Positions 1 through 6,831 of a stretch of 16,848 bases of DNA are shown here, in pieces (position 1 is the stretch's first letter; each line of letters starts with the position of its first letter). Source of the stretch: Enterococcus diestrammenae (GTDB lineage: Bacteria > Bacillota > Bacilli > Lactobacillales > Enterococcaceae). Location: assembly GCF_009933255.1 (NCBI RefSeq), contig NZ_MAEI01000030.1:1-16848 (forward strand), given 5' to 3'. The position numbers and the translations under genes were made by a program. The notes under the pieces were generated by a model. The model was not told the DNA's origin. It saw nothing but the letters and a program-made list of their open reading frames with translations, and searched no databases.

Positions 1-65
1 CGGAACCGTACGTACGGTGGTGTGAGAGGTCGGTGAGGGAATTAATCTCTCATCTCCTACTCGAT
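1..65 (+). mobile_element. 3' end of a group II intron (partial domain V and domain VI), truncated by window edge
   Basis: The first bases contain GTACGTACGGTGGTGTGAGA, which I recognise as the 3' strand of domain V and the following linker of bacterial group II introns. A 9-bp hairpin follows (GGTGAGGGA at 32-40 pairing with TCTCTCATC at 46-54, two G.U pairs, loop ATTAA), which fits domain VI. After it comes CCTACTCGAT, a typical intron 3' end finishing in AY, so the 3' splice junction is placed near base 65. The reverse transcriptase/maturase and the rest of the ribozyme would lie left of the window. The intron subclass cannot be assigned from this piece. The identification rests on motif memory, with no alignment made. 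Confidence 0.72.
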
Positions 66-237
66 TTGAATGAAAATACCTCGGAGTCATTAGTTCGCAC
101 ATTTTTAGCAAGCAGGTGGAAACTGCTGTAAAAATTGGCAGGTTGAAAGTTAGACCGATAAGAACCGGTTGGAAACACTTTTTTTGCAGAGCGGAAGTTA
201 GTTCATTCATGAAAATCAAAAGAATCGAAACTTTCTC

Positions 238-266
238 TTTACAAATTTTCGATTTTTCACTATACT
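238..266 (+). promoter_or_regulatory. Promoter of tRNA-Thr
   Basis: A -35 box TTTACA (238-243) is separated by exactly 17 bases from a -10 box TATACT (261-266). The expected start of transcription near 273 lies about 20 bases before the tRNA. The strong match and the position make this the likely promoter of the tRNA gene, independent of the intron upstream. Confidence 0.75.
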
Positions 267-293
267 TTTATTCGTTGGCAACTTATTGCAACT

Positions 294-366
294 GCCGACT
301 TAGCTCAGTAGGTAGAGCAACGCACTCGTAACGCGTAGGTCGTAGGTTCGATTCCTATAGTCGGCA
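294..366 (+). tRNA. tRNA-Thr (anticodon CGU)
   Basis: A full cloverleaf can be folded. The acceptor stem GCCGACT (294-300) pairs with AGTCGGC (359-365), with discriminator A366. The D stem GCTC/GAGC is at 303-306 and 315-318. The anticodon loop CTCGTAA (325-331) carries CGT at 327-329, which reads ACG threonine codons. The T stem GTAGG/CCTAT (342-346 and 354-358) closes the loop TTCGATT. CCA is not encoded. The anticodon stem (320-324 with 332-336) has four pairs plus an A.C mismatch at its loop-proximal position (324.332). The gene stands alone between its own promoter and terminator. Confidence 0.95.
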
Positions 367-370
367 TCTC

Positions 371-403
371 AGAAACCCTTGATTGATGGGTTTCTTTTTT
401 TTT
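371..403 (+). terminator. Rho-independent terminator of tRNA-Thr
   Basis: AGAAACCC (371-378) pairs perfectly with GGGTTTCT (388-395) around a 9-base loop, and a run of T to about 403 follows. It starts four bases after the tRNA end. Confidence 0.9.
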
Positions 404-656
404 GCAGTTTTTATCGCTGGGAGAGTTAAAATTCAGTTTGAGAACAACTCTTGGCTCATGAGTGTCCAGCGTTAAAAGGCCTAGTTAACCTGGATGAGTT
501 AGGCGGCTAGGTGGCTTTTATGTAATTGTATGATGGTAGTTGAAGGAAAAGGGTAGCGTAAATCGCTCAAAGCATTCACCTTTAAACAATCTATGTGAAG
601 AAATTCTTAACGATGGGGGTGGTGGAGGGAAGATTCCTGATTTTTTTCACAAAGTG
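404..656. other. Intergenic stretch without a convincing gene; one structured segment
   Basis: No open frame here has a ribosome binding site and plausible coding character. The only feature I see is an imperfect inverted repeat at 474-519: AAAAG plus CCTAG on the left pair with CTAGG plus CTTTT on the right, with a smaller hairpin possible between them. It could be a weak terminator or part of an untranslated RNA. No promoter for a small RNA was identified. Confidence 0.35.
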
Positions 657-665
657 TGTTACAAT
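657..665 (+). promoter_or_regulatory. Extended -10 promoter of the small DUF2187-like gene
   Basis: TGTTACAAT (657-665) is an extended -10 element (TG, one base, then TACAAT). No good -35 box lies 17 bases upstream, which is usual for extended -10 promoters. It sits 28 bases before the TTG start of the next gene. Confidence 0.5.
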
Positions 666-692
666 AGGTAATATAAAGGGAGGTATTTTATT

Positions 693-929
693 TTGGCTAC
701 TTTTGGAAAGTTTGATAATACTGTCGTCCCGTCCGATTTGGGTAAGAAATTTCAACCCGAAACCCATGTGCAATTCTTGATTTATGGCAAACCCCAAACT
801 GGTACTGTTACCAAGCAGTTGAAAAATTCTGCGGTGGTGGAGTTGGATCATACGCCTGAAAATGAGCAACTGATCACCCAAAGCAACGGAGTCATGATCA
901 TCAATTACAAAAAAATGCAGATGCTTTAA
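693..929 (+). CDS. Small DUF2187-like protein of unknown function (78 aa)
   Basis: The protein starts with TTG at 693, supported by a good ribosome binding site AAAGGGAGG (675-683) about 9 bases upstream. It has no membrane segment or signal peptide. The pattern after residue 17, with hydrophobic strands around GKPQTGTV, a KNSAVVEL segment and a closing NYKKMQML, resembles the small beta-strand-rich DUF2187 family (YkvS-like) of Firmicutes, in which a GxV turn, an NSxxV strand and a final N(Y/H)K motif recur. The family role is unknown. The gene is monocistronic, with an extended -10 promoter in front and a strong terminator behind. The gene call is firm; the family assignment is from pattern memory and less sure. 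Confidence 0.75.
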   Translation: MATFGKFDNTVVPSDLGKKFQPETHVQFLIYGKPQTGTVTKQLKNSAVVELDHTPENEQLITQSNGVMIINYKKMQML

Positions 930-952
930 TTTAGTAAGCTCGTGCAATCATA

Positions 953-985
953 AAAAGGTCGTTGCCAACTGGCAGCGGCTTTTTA
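953..985 (+). terminator. Terminator after the DUF2187-like gene
   Basis: AAAAGGTCGTTGCC (953-966) pairs with GGCAGCGGCTTTT (from 971) around the tetraloop AACT. The stem is about 14 pairs including several G.U or G.T, followed by T residues. Confidence 0.85.
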
Positions 986-1081
986 AATACTTTCGCAAAA
1001 GAAACCCATTTCCGGTCACTGTTTTCTTAAGATTTTTTACGGTTGTCAAAGGCGAGGCTTTCTTTTCAGGAGGAAACACTC

Positions 1082-1087
1082 TATAAT
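1082..1087 (+). promoter_or_regulatory. Possible -10 box for the rodA operon
   Basis: A perfect TATAAT lies 95 bases before the rodA start, in a region rich in A and T. The -35 region 17 bases upstream (TTTCTT, 1059-1064) is poor. A TTGTCA at 1043-1048 is too distant to pair with it. Promoter function is tentative. Confidence 0.4.
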
Positions 1088-1181
1088 AATTGAGTATATC
1101 TGAAAATAAGTGATTGCCATGCTTCCTGGGTCGTATTTTTTTGGCGAGTGACGCATGCGTAGATTAGAAATGAGTGACTAG

Positions 1182-2381
1182 ATGGAGAATAATCTTTCCC
1201 AACGACAAGCACGGGCCCCTCATGACAGCCGGATCGACTATGGTGTCATTTTACCCGTTTTTTTATTGTGTATGATTGGTTTGATATCCCTTTACTCAGC
1301 ACTGTCCCATGATCCTACTGGGCCGTCAGTGATTAAGGGTGTCGTGATGCAAGGATTGTGGTACGCTATCGGGACGGTAGCGATTGTCGTCATCATGCAA
1401 CTGAAGTCCAAATGGTTGTGGAAATTGACGCCGTTTATTTATGGCGCCGGCTTAGCAGTGATGGCCGCCTTGCTGAAGTTTTACGATAAGGAATTGGCTG
1501 TAGAAACTGGTTCTAAAAACTGGTTTCGTGTGAGTGCAGGTCTGACTTTCCAACCGTCTGAATTGATGAAAATCGCCTATATCATGATGTTAGCCCTCGT
1601 TGTGACCTCTCACAATGTCAAACACAAAAATCGCAACTTACGCTCTGATGGCATATTGATTGCGAAGCTTTTGGCTGTGACCGCCCCTACGATTGGGTTG
1701 GTTCTACTGCAAAAAGACTTAGGGACGATGCTGGTCTTTCTAGCGATTTTTGGCGGTGTCTTTTTGATGTCAGGGATTAGCTGGCGGATCATCTTGCCAG
1801 TGGTAGGCATTGCGCTCATTCTGGGGGCGGGTCTGATTTTGCTAGTGATGACTGATTTTGGGCGGGATATTTTGACCCAAATCGGCTTCCATCAATACCA
1901 ATTTAAGCGGATTGATTCTTGGCTAAATCCTTTCCACGATATCCAAGGAGACTCGATGCAGCAAGCTTACGGGATGATGGCGATTGGCTCGGGTGAAATG
2001 TTTGGTAAAGGCTTCAACATGTCTGACATCTATGTGCCTGTGCGGGAATCGGATATGATTTTTACCATGATTGGTGAAATGTTTGGCTTTGTAGGTTCCG
2101 CTTTTGTCGTATTGATTTATTTTGTTTTGATTTATCAAATGGTTAAAGTCTGCTATGACACCAATAACGAGTTTTATACCTACATTTCGGTAGGGATTAT
2201 CATGATGCTTTTGTTCCACGTCTTTGAAAATATTGGCGCTAATATTGGTCTCTTGCCCTTGACCGGGATTCCATTGCCCTTCATCAGTAAAGGGGGATCC
2301 TCGATCTTGGGGAATATGATTGCCATAGGACTGATTTTATCTATGCGTTTCCAAGCGGGGGCATCCAAAAATAACGAATAA
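1182..2381 (+). CDS. rodA: RodA-type SEDS peptidoglycan glycosyltransferase (FtsW/RodA/SpoVE family)
   Basis: This is a 399-residue polytopic membrane protein with about ten hydrophobic segments, the normal SEDS size. It polymerises lipid II into glycan strands, usually with a class B penicillin-binding protein, during lateral wall growth. Visible family motifs are NWFRVSAG with FQPSELMK (113-130), LQKDLGT (176-182), PVRESDMIFTMIGE (286-299) with the likely catalytic Asp291, and ENIGANIGLLPLTGIPLPF (349-367) followed by ISKGGSS. The GLLPLTGIPLPF form favours RodA over FtsW, whose equivalent is normally GLxPxTGxxxPFxS with different flanks. The ATG at 1182 has only a weak ribosome binding site. 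Two downstream genes follow closely, which suggests an operon. FtsW remains the alternative. Confidence 0.9.
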   Translation: MENNLSQRQARAPHDSRIDYGVILPVFLLCMIGLISLYSALSHDPTGPSVIKGVVMQGLWYAIGTVAIVVIMQLKSKWLWKLTPFIYGAGLAVMAALLKFYDKELAVETGSKNWFRVSAGLTFQPSELMKIAYIMMLALVVTSHNVKHKNRNLRSDGILIAKLLAVTAPTIGLVLLQKDLGTMLVFLAIFGGVFLMSGISWRIILPVVGIALILGAGLILLVMTDFGRDILTQIGFHQYQFKRIDSWLNPFHDIQGDSMQQAYGMMAIGSGEMFGKGFNMSDIYVPVRESDMIFTMIGEMFGFVGSAFVVLIYFVLIYQMVKVCYDTNNEFYTYISVGIIMMLLFHVFENIGANIGLLPLTGIPLPFISKGGSSILGNMIAIGLILSMRFQAGASKNNE

Positions 2382-2421
2382 CTTAATTTTTTAGCGAGAA
2401 CAGTTGACAGGGGAGGTTCAT

Positions 2422-2778
2422 ATGTTTACATTGTATTGGTATCCAAAATGTAGCACTTGTAAGAAGGCCAAAGCGTGGCTTGAGGCGCAAGACGTCTCTT
2501 TTGACACCGTGGATATGATTCAAAATCCACCTAGTGCAAGCCAGCTACAAGCTTGGATGACAGCGAGTGATTTACCGATACGCCGCTTTTTCAATACTAG
2601 CGGTCAGAAGTATCGGGAAATGGGCTTGAAAGATCAAGTCCCAACTTTCTCAGTAGCAGAAGCGGCTGAATTGTTAGCAACAGATGGCATGTTAATCAAA
2701 CGTCCGCTTTTAGTAAAAGATGGTCAATTGTTGGCTATCGGGTTTAAAGAAATGGATTACGAAGGAGCAATCAATTAA
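2422..2778 (+). CDS. Spx/ArsC-like (arsenate reductase family) thioredoxin-fold protein
   Basis: The product has 118 residues, the family's usual length. The ATG at 2422 is chosen because GGGAGG (2411-2416) lies five bases upstream; an in-frame TTG at 2404 lies before this site and is less likely. The sequence opens with a beta strand and the redox motif YPKCSTCKKAK, giving a CxxC pair at residues 9 and 12. Later come PTFS and the IKRPLL segment typical of ArsC and Spx relatives. Members include glutaredoxin-like reductases of the YffB type and RNA-polymerase-binding regulators (Spx, MgsR). Which role this one has cannot be told from sequence alone. It lies 40 bases after rodA and two bases before the GcvH-like gene, so cotranscription is likely. 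Confidence 0.85.
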   Translation: MFTLYWYPKCSTCKKAKAWLEAQDVSFDTVDMIQNPPSASQLQAWMTASDLPIRRFFNTSGQKYREMGLKDQVPTFSVAEAAELLATDGMLIKRPLLVKDGQLLAIGFKEMDYEGAIN

Positions 2779-2780
2779 TC

Positions 2781-3119
2781 ATGGAAAAAAAATGTTTGAA
2801 AACAACCGATAACTTGTGGGTACTGTTTAACGGATCAGAGTATGTCGTAGGTTTGACGAACCAAGCCCAAGAAGAGCTGGGAAAAGTCACTTTTGCGAAC
2901 TTGCCTAAAGCTGGTACTGAAGTCAAACAAGGGCAACCTATGGTGGAAGTGGAAGCTGAAAAAGCTGTCCAAGAATTTGTTGCGCCACTGTCTGGGGTTA
3001 TCTCTTCAGTCAATGACAAAATCGCTGAAAACATCGATGTCTTAAATGATGAAGATGAAATGAACGCTTGGTTGTTATCCTTAAAAGGTGTCGATACGGC
3101 TGAATTTGATAATTTGTAA
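2781..3119 (+). CDS. gcvH: GcvH-like lipoyl carrier protein
   Basis: The product has 112 residues, slightly shorter than typical GcvH (about 125-130). GcvH carries a lipoyl arm that shuttles the aminomethyl group in glycine cleavage, and in Firmicutes it also serves as the relay on which lipoate is assembled before transfer to 2-oxoacid dehydrogenases. The biotinyl/lipoyl hairpin is visible: VEVEAEKAVQEFVAPLSGVI with Lys61 as the expected lipoylated residue and the LSGVI turn after it. The N-terminal DNLWVLFNGSEYVVGLTNQA matches the W...G..VGLT.YAQ region of the family. No gcvT or gcvP is nearby, so a lipoate-relay or other carrier role is plausible. The start follows the Spx-like gene by two bases, with AAGGAG (2762-2767) as ribosome binding site. 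Confidence 0.85.
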   Translation: MEKKCLKTTDNLWVLFNGSEYVVGLTNQAQEELGKVTFANLPKAGTEVKQGQPMVEVEAEKAVQEFVAPLSGVISSVNDKIAENIDVLNDEDEMNAWLLSLKGVDTAEFDNL

Positions 3120-3144
3120 ACTAAGTCACTAGAGTAAAGCCAGT

Positions 3145-3174
3145 AAAGCCTACAGAAATCTGTGGGCTTTTTTT
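3145..3174 (+). terminator. Terminator of the rodA-spx-like-gcvH set
   Basis: AAAGCCTACAG (3145-3155) pairs with CTGTGGGCTTT (3160-3170) around the loop AAAT, with one G.U pair, and is followed by a T run. Confidence 0.9.
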
Positions 3175-3689
3175 AATAGATATAAAGTATTAAGCCCCAA
3201 AAAGCTCGATGTATCAGTAATTAAGTGGCCTATCATGCCGATATTGTGACGCCTGAAAAAGGTGCTTGCCACATTTCAAAGGAAGGTTAATGATTAAATA
3301 AAAGCAATCACTTATCGACAAAATAAGGGGATTTCTCGGAAGGCAGTTCGCCTGGTTTTATTATACTCAGATAAGATGAAAGGAGTGGCTATAGGGAGCT
3401 TCTTATGGGTGTCGTGTCAGTCCCCTCAATGGAAAATCTTTAAAAATCTTAGCAGCGAATAAAAGATTATGCACGCCTCCATGACGACTCTTCAAAAAAA
3501 GCGAAGGAGAAACAGCTTTTTTATGGCCTTTTTTACTTTTCTTTAAAGAGGGTTAATTAAAATAGTTTTCATAAAACGAACGAAGTGGAAAACTGATAGG
3601 AGTGATGATTGCGGGAGAATTTAAAAAACGACGGTAAACTGAAATGAGATTTTCCTTTTTTTAGCTGAATTTATTTAAGAAAACTAGAC
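3175..3689. other. Long intergenic region with no convincing gene
   Basis: About 515 bases carry many stop codons in all frames. The longest thing noticed is a 28-codon frame from ATG at 3376 without a ribosome binding site. Small structures are present: a short AAAAAAGC/GCTTTTTT inverted repeat (about 3495-3522) and an AGTTTTC/GAAAACT inverted repeat in the 3560-3595 area. Neither is strong enough to name. The region may be an old gene remnant or a long untranslated leader, but nothing positively shows this. Confidence 0.4.
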
Positions 3690-3718
3690 TTGAACTTTCT
3701 TCACAACAGGGCTATGCT
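3690..3718 (+). promoter_or_regulatory. Likely promoter of dtpT
   Basis: TTGAAC (3690-3695), a 17-base spacer and TATGCT (3713-3718) form a reasonable sigma-A promoter 58 bases before the dtpT start. A TATAAT at 3725-3730 lies close downstream but has no good -35 partner and could be an alternative -10. Confidence 0.55.
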
Positions 3719-3776
3719 AGTCAATATAATTTTCTGAAAATTTTCTTTTTAACAAAGGTTAGGAGTAGTTAGTAGA

Positions 3777-5237
3777 ATGGAAAAAGAAAAAACATTTATG
3801 GGACAACCTAGAGGCTTATCCACCCTCTTCTTCACAGAAATGTGGGAACGATTTAGCTATTACGGCATGCGGGCAATTTTGCTGTACTACATGTACGATG
3901 CTGTGACTAGTGGTGGGTTAGGCTTGGAAAAAGGAACGGCTGTCGCCATTATGTCGATTTATGGTTCCTTAGTGTACATGTCTAGTATCGTCGGTGGCTG
4001 GATTTCTGACCGCTTATTAGGTTCTCACAAAACGGTCTTCTTCGGTGGGGTCCTGATTATGTTCGGGCACATTGTTTTAGCCACCCCATTTGGTTTGCCA
4101 GCGCTATTTATCTCGATGATTTTGATCGTTATCGGGACCGGGATGTTGAAGTCCAATGTTTCCAGTATGGTGGGCCATTTGTACAGCCCTAAAGACTTGC
4201 GACGAGATGCTGGGTTCTCGATCTTTTACATGGGGATCAACATCGGAAGCCTGATCGCACCGATTATTGTCGGGGGCTTAGGACAAAATGTGAACTATCA
4301 CTTAGGTTTCTCTATTGCAGCGATTGGGATGTTCTTTGGTTTGTTACAATACCATTTCCAAGGAAAGAAAACGTTGAACAACATTGGGACCCAAGTCACC
4401 AATCCTTTAGTTGGTGCTGAAAAGAGTGCCTTCTTTAAACGTTTGGTAGTGGCTGTCGCAGTTGTCGTTGTTTTATTTGGTGGAGCAGCTCTCTTAGGTC
4501 AATTGACAGTGGACTTCTTCATCAATTCCATCAGTGTCTTAGGGATTTTGTTGCCAGTTTATTACTTTACTTCTATGTTGCGTTCAAAAGATGTGACACC
4601 AGATGAAAAACAAAAAGTCCGGGCGTATATCCCATTGTTCCTTTCAGCGATTGTCTTTTGGTCATTAGAAGAACAAGGTTCATCCATTTTGGCCTTGTTT
4701 GCGGCGGAACGTACGCAATCAACCTTGTTTGGCATTCATATTCCAGCAAGTATGTACCAAACGTTGAATCCTTTGTTTGTTGTCTTACTGACACCAGTCT
4801 TTGTTTGGCTGTGGACGAAGATGGGCAAAAAACAACCAACCACCGAAGTTAAGTTTGCAATCGGTTTGATTTTCGCCGGTTTATCCTTTGTCTTGTTGAT
4901 GTTCCCAAGTATGTTCTTCGGTGTGGATCAACGGGTCAGCCCAATGTGGTTGGTAGCTAGTTTCTTTATCATGATCGTCGGTGAAATGTGCTTGTCGCCA
5001 GTTGGCTTATCTGTCACTACGAAACTAGCACCGAAAGCCTTTGAAGCGCAAACCATCGCTATTTGGTTGCTAGCAGATGCTTCTTCTCAAGCAATCAATG
5101 CCCAAATCGCACGCTTCTACACGCCAAGTACAGAAGGCATGTACTTTGGTGTTGTCGGTGGGATTGCCGTGGTAGTTGGGATTGGCTTATATTTGATTCG
5201 CAAACCTATCCGTCATTTGATTGGAGAAATTCATTAA
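3777..5237 (+). CDS. dtpT: POT/PTR2 family proton-coupled di-/tripeptide transporter
   Basis: This 486-residue membrane protein has the usual 12-14 hydrophobic segments and length of bacterial POT transporters, which import di- and tripeptides with protons. The N-terminal ExxER motif is clear (EMWERFSYYG, Glu21, Glu24, Arg25), and the PTR2 signature region FSIFYMGINIGSL follows further in. A charged loop near the middle and the FWSLEEQGSSI segment also fit DtpT. The ATG at 3777 follows AGGAG (3761-3765) by 11 bases. The gene is flanked by its own promoter and by the metNIQ leader, so it appears monocistronic. A GTTGAG/CTCAAC hairpin (5251-5266) lies after the stop but lacks a T run, so where transcription ends is unclear. 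Confidence 0.95.
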   Translation: MEKEKTFMGQPRGLSTLFFTEMWERFSYYGMRAILLYYMYDAVTSGGLGLEKGTAVAIMSIYGSLVYMSSIVGGWISDRLLGSHKTVFFGGVLIMFGHIVLATPFGLPALFISMILIVIGTGMLKSNVSSMVGHLYSPKDLRRDAGFSIFYMGINIGSLIAPIIVGGLGQNVNYHLGFSIAAIGMFFGLLQYHFQGKKTLNNIGTQVTNPLVGAEKSAFFKRLVVAVAVVVVLFGGAALLGQLTVDFFINSISVLGILLPVYYFTSMLRSKDVTPDEKQKVRAYIPLFLSAIVFWSLEEQGSSILALFAAERTQSTLFGIHIPASMYQTLNPLFVVLLTPVFVWLWTKMGKKQPTTEVKFAIGLIFAGLSFVLLMFPSMFFGVDQRVSPMWLVASFFIMIVGEMCLSPVGLSVTTKLAPKAFEAQTIAIWLLADASSQAINAQIARFYTPSTEGMYFGVVGGIAVVVGIGLYLIRKPIRHLIGEIH

Positions 5238-5303
5238 GGGGTTTGTGAAGGTTGAGAAAGCTCAACTAGTGGAAAGTCTCCGAAAATTTCTGAAAGTTTC
5301 TTA

Positions 5304-5332
5304 TTGACACCGCTAGGGCAGCTTGCTATAAT
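5304..5332 (+). promoter_or_regulatory. Consensus promoter of the metNIQ leader
   Basis: TTGACA (5304-5309), a 17-base spacer and TATAAT (5327-5332) match the sigma-A consensus exactly, and TG at 5324-5325 makes it also an extended -10. Such a strong promoter is expected when control is exerted later by a T-box terminator. Confidence 0.92.
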
Positions 5333-5339
5333 CATCATC

Positions 5340-5673
5340 AATAACAACATACAACTGAAAGCTTTGAAAAGAAGAGTACATGTCAGAGCCGTACACAGAG
5401 AGCCCTGTTTGCTGAAAAGGGGTAACGGAAGATGAGATGGAAGATGGTCTTTGAGCAGATCAAGTGAGCCGTGGCGAGCTTGGTACGGGGACGCCCGTTA
5501 TAGCGTCACGGTATACGATTTGTCTGCCTCACAAATGGTGGAGATGGGATTAAGTCAAGTACCGATGGAGGTTATTATTGTGAAATAATAACGAATTAAG
5601 GTGGTAACACGAAATGGTTAGTCGTTTCGTCCTTTGCAGCAGCAATGCTGGATTGTGACGAGACGACTTTTTT
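5340..5673 (+). promoter_or_regulatory. T-box riboswitch leader of metNIQ (likely tRNA-Met)
   Basis: The leader has the T-box landmarks in order: AGTA of the specifier loop after GAAG (near 5371-5378), AGAGAG (5397-5402), GCTGAAAAGG in the distal stem I region, GGAAGATGG (5440-5447) as the specifier strand, and the T-box AAGGTGGTAACACG at about 5599-5612. Uncharged tRNA binding would favour the antiterminator (AAGG with CCTTT near 5631-5635) over the terminator. Two overlapping specifier readings are possible, GAT (Asp) or ATG (Met, 5444-5446). The bulge UGGU calls for a tRNA with discriminator A, as in tRNA-Met; tRNA-Asp has G. Together with the downstream metNIQ genes this favours methionine. 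The specifier register is inferred, not proven. Confidence 0.9.
5620..5673 (+). terminator. Regulated terminator of the metNIQ T-box
   Basis: AGTCGTTTCGTC (5620-5631) pairs with GACGAGACGACT (5657-5668) over 12 pairs, followed by a T run to 5673. The wide loop holds a smaller CAGC/GCTG hairpin. The 5' arm overlaps bases needed by the antiterminator, so the two folds exclude each other. Confidence 0.88.
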
Positions 5674-5796
5674 GGTATTCCGGGTGGAAAATCAGCGCTT
5701 TTCCGCAGGTTTTTCTGCTATAGTGAAACCATGAGGGTGGCGAGAGTCTCAGGGGAGGCCGCCACCGTTAACAGTGATAGAAATGGAGACAAAACA

Positions 5797-6831
5797 ATGG
5801 CATTGATCCAATTGAATCATGTGAAACGTATTTTTGATGTGAAAGGCAAGGAAATTCGCGCCGTGGACGACGTCAATCTGACAGTCGAAAAAGGGGATAT
5901 TTATGGGATTGTCGGTTATTCTGGCGCTGGTAAAAGTACCTTGGTCCGTTTGCTCAACGGGTTGGAGTTAGCGACAGCCGGTGAGGTAATCGTGGATGGC
6001 GAAAACATTGCTGCGTTGAATAAAAAAGACCTGCGTCATTTCCGTAAAAATATCGGGATGATTTTCCAACATTTCAACTTGCTTTGGTCCCGTACGGTGG
6101 TGGAAAATATTGAGTTTCCTTTAGAACTTTCTGGGATGAAAAAAGCCCAACGTCGACAACGGGCGGAAGAACTGATGCAACTGGTGGGGCTGGAAGGTCG
6201 AGGAGATGCGTATCCTAGCCAATTGTCCGGTGGCCAAAAACAACGGGTCGGGATTGCCAGAGCCTTGGCAAATAATCCCAAAATCTTATTATGTGATGAA
6301 GCGACTAGCGCCTTGGACCCTCAAACCACTGATGAAGTATTGGAACTTTTGTTAGATATCAACCAAAAATTGCATTTGACCATCGTTTTGATTACCCATG
6401 AAATGAATGTCATCCGCAAGATTTGTAATAAAGTCGCCGTGATGGAGCTAGGGAAAGTGGTGGAAGAAGGCGCAGTAGCGGAAGTCTTTCGGCATCCACA
6501 ACAAGAAGTCACCAAGCGTTTTGTCCAACAGGATTTGAAACCAAGTGAAGATCCGCAAGAAGTGCTGGCAGAATTCATTCAGGAAAATCCCGATGGTGCT
6601 TTGCTGACTTTGACCTTTAAAGATGATAACGCCAATGAGCCGGTAATTTCTCAAGCTATTCGTCAGTTTAATGTGGATGTCAATGTGGTTTATGGAAATA
6701 TCCGTCAAGGAAAAGAAGGGTCATTTGGGACGTTGACGGTTTTATTGACCGGTGACAAGGAAGCCATCAAACAGGCCATCGATTTCTTTAATCACCAAGA
6801 AGTAGGCGTGGAGGTATTGCATCATGGATAA
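5797..6831 (+). CDS. metN: MetN, methionine ABC importer ATP-binding subunit
   Basis: A 344-residue ATPase of the methionine uptake transporter family. The ATG at 5797 is chosen because GGAG (5785-5788) lies eight bases upstream and the protein then starts like known MetN; an in-frame ATG at 5731 would add 22 unlikely residues. Visible motifs are Walker A GYSGAGKS (40-47), Q-loop Gln91, signature LSGGQ (143-147), Walker B ILLCDE (163-168) and switch His201. The C-terminal part (about 265-341) fits the NIL domain, which binds methionine and inhibits transport when the cell has enough. The gene overlaps metI by eight bases, a sign of translational coupling, and is controlled by the T-box leader upstream. 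Confidence 0.97.
   Translation: MALIQLNHVKRIFDVKGKEIRAVDDVNLTVEKGDIYGIVGYSGAGKSTLVRLLNGLELATAGEVIVDGENIAALNKKDLRHFRKNIGMIFQHFNLLWSRTVVENIEFPLELSGMKKAQRRQRAEELMQLVGLEGRGDAYPSQLSGGQKQRVGIARALANNPKILLCDEATSALDPQTTDEVLELLLDINQKLHLTIVLITHEMNVIRKICNKVAVMELGKVVEEGAVAEVFRHPQQEVTKRFVQQDLKPSEDPQEVLAEFIQENPDGALLTLTFKDDNANEPVISQAIRQFNVDVNVVYGNIRQGKEGSFGTLTVLLTGDKEAIKQAIDFFNHQEVGVEVLHHG

Noticed and set aside
591..947. 118-codon open frame on the minus strand
   Set aside because: It lies opposite the DUF2187-like gene, has no ribosome binding site, and runs through that gene's promoter and coding region; the plus-strand gene is better supported.
3376..3462. 28-codon frame in the region before dtpT
   Set aside because: No ribosome binding site and no recognisable features; such short frames are expected by chance.
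5443..5445. GAT (Asp) as specifier of the metNIQ T-box
   Set aside because: The UGGU bulge fits a tRNA with discriminator A, tRNA-Asp has G, and the downstream genes import methionine. It is not fully excluded without a structural alignment.
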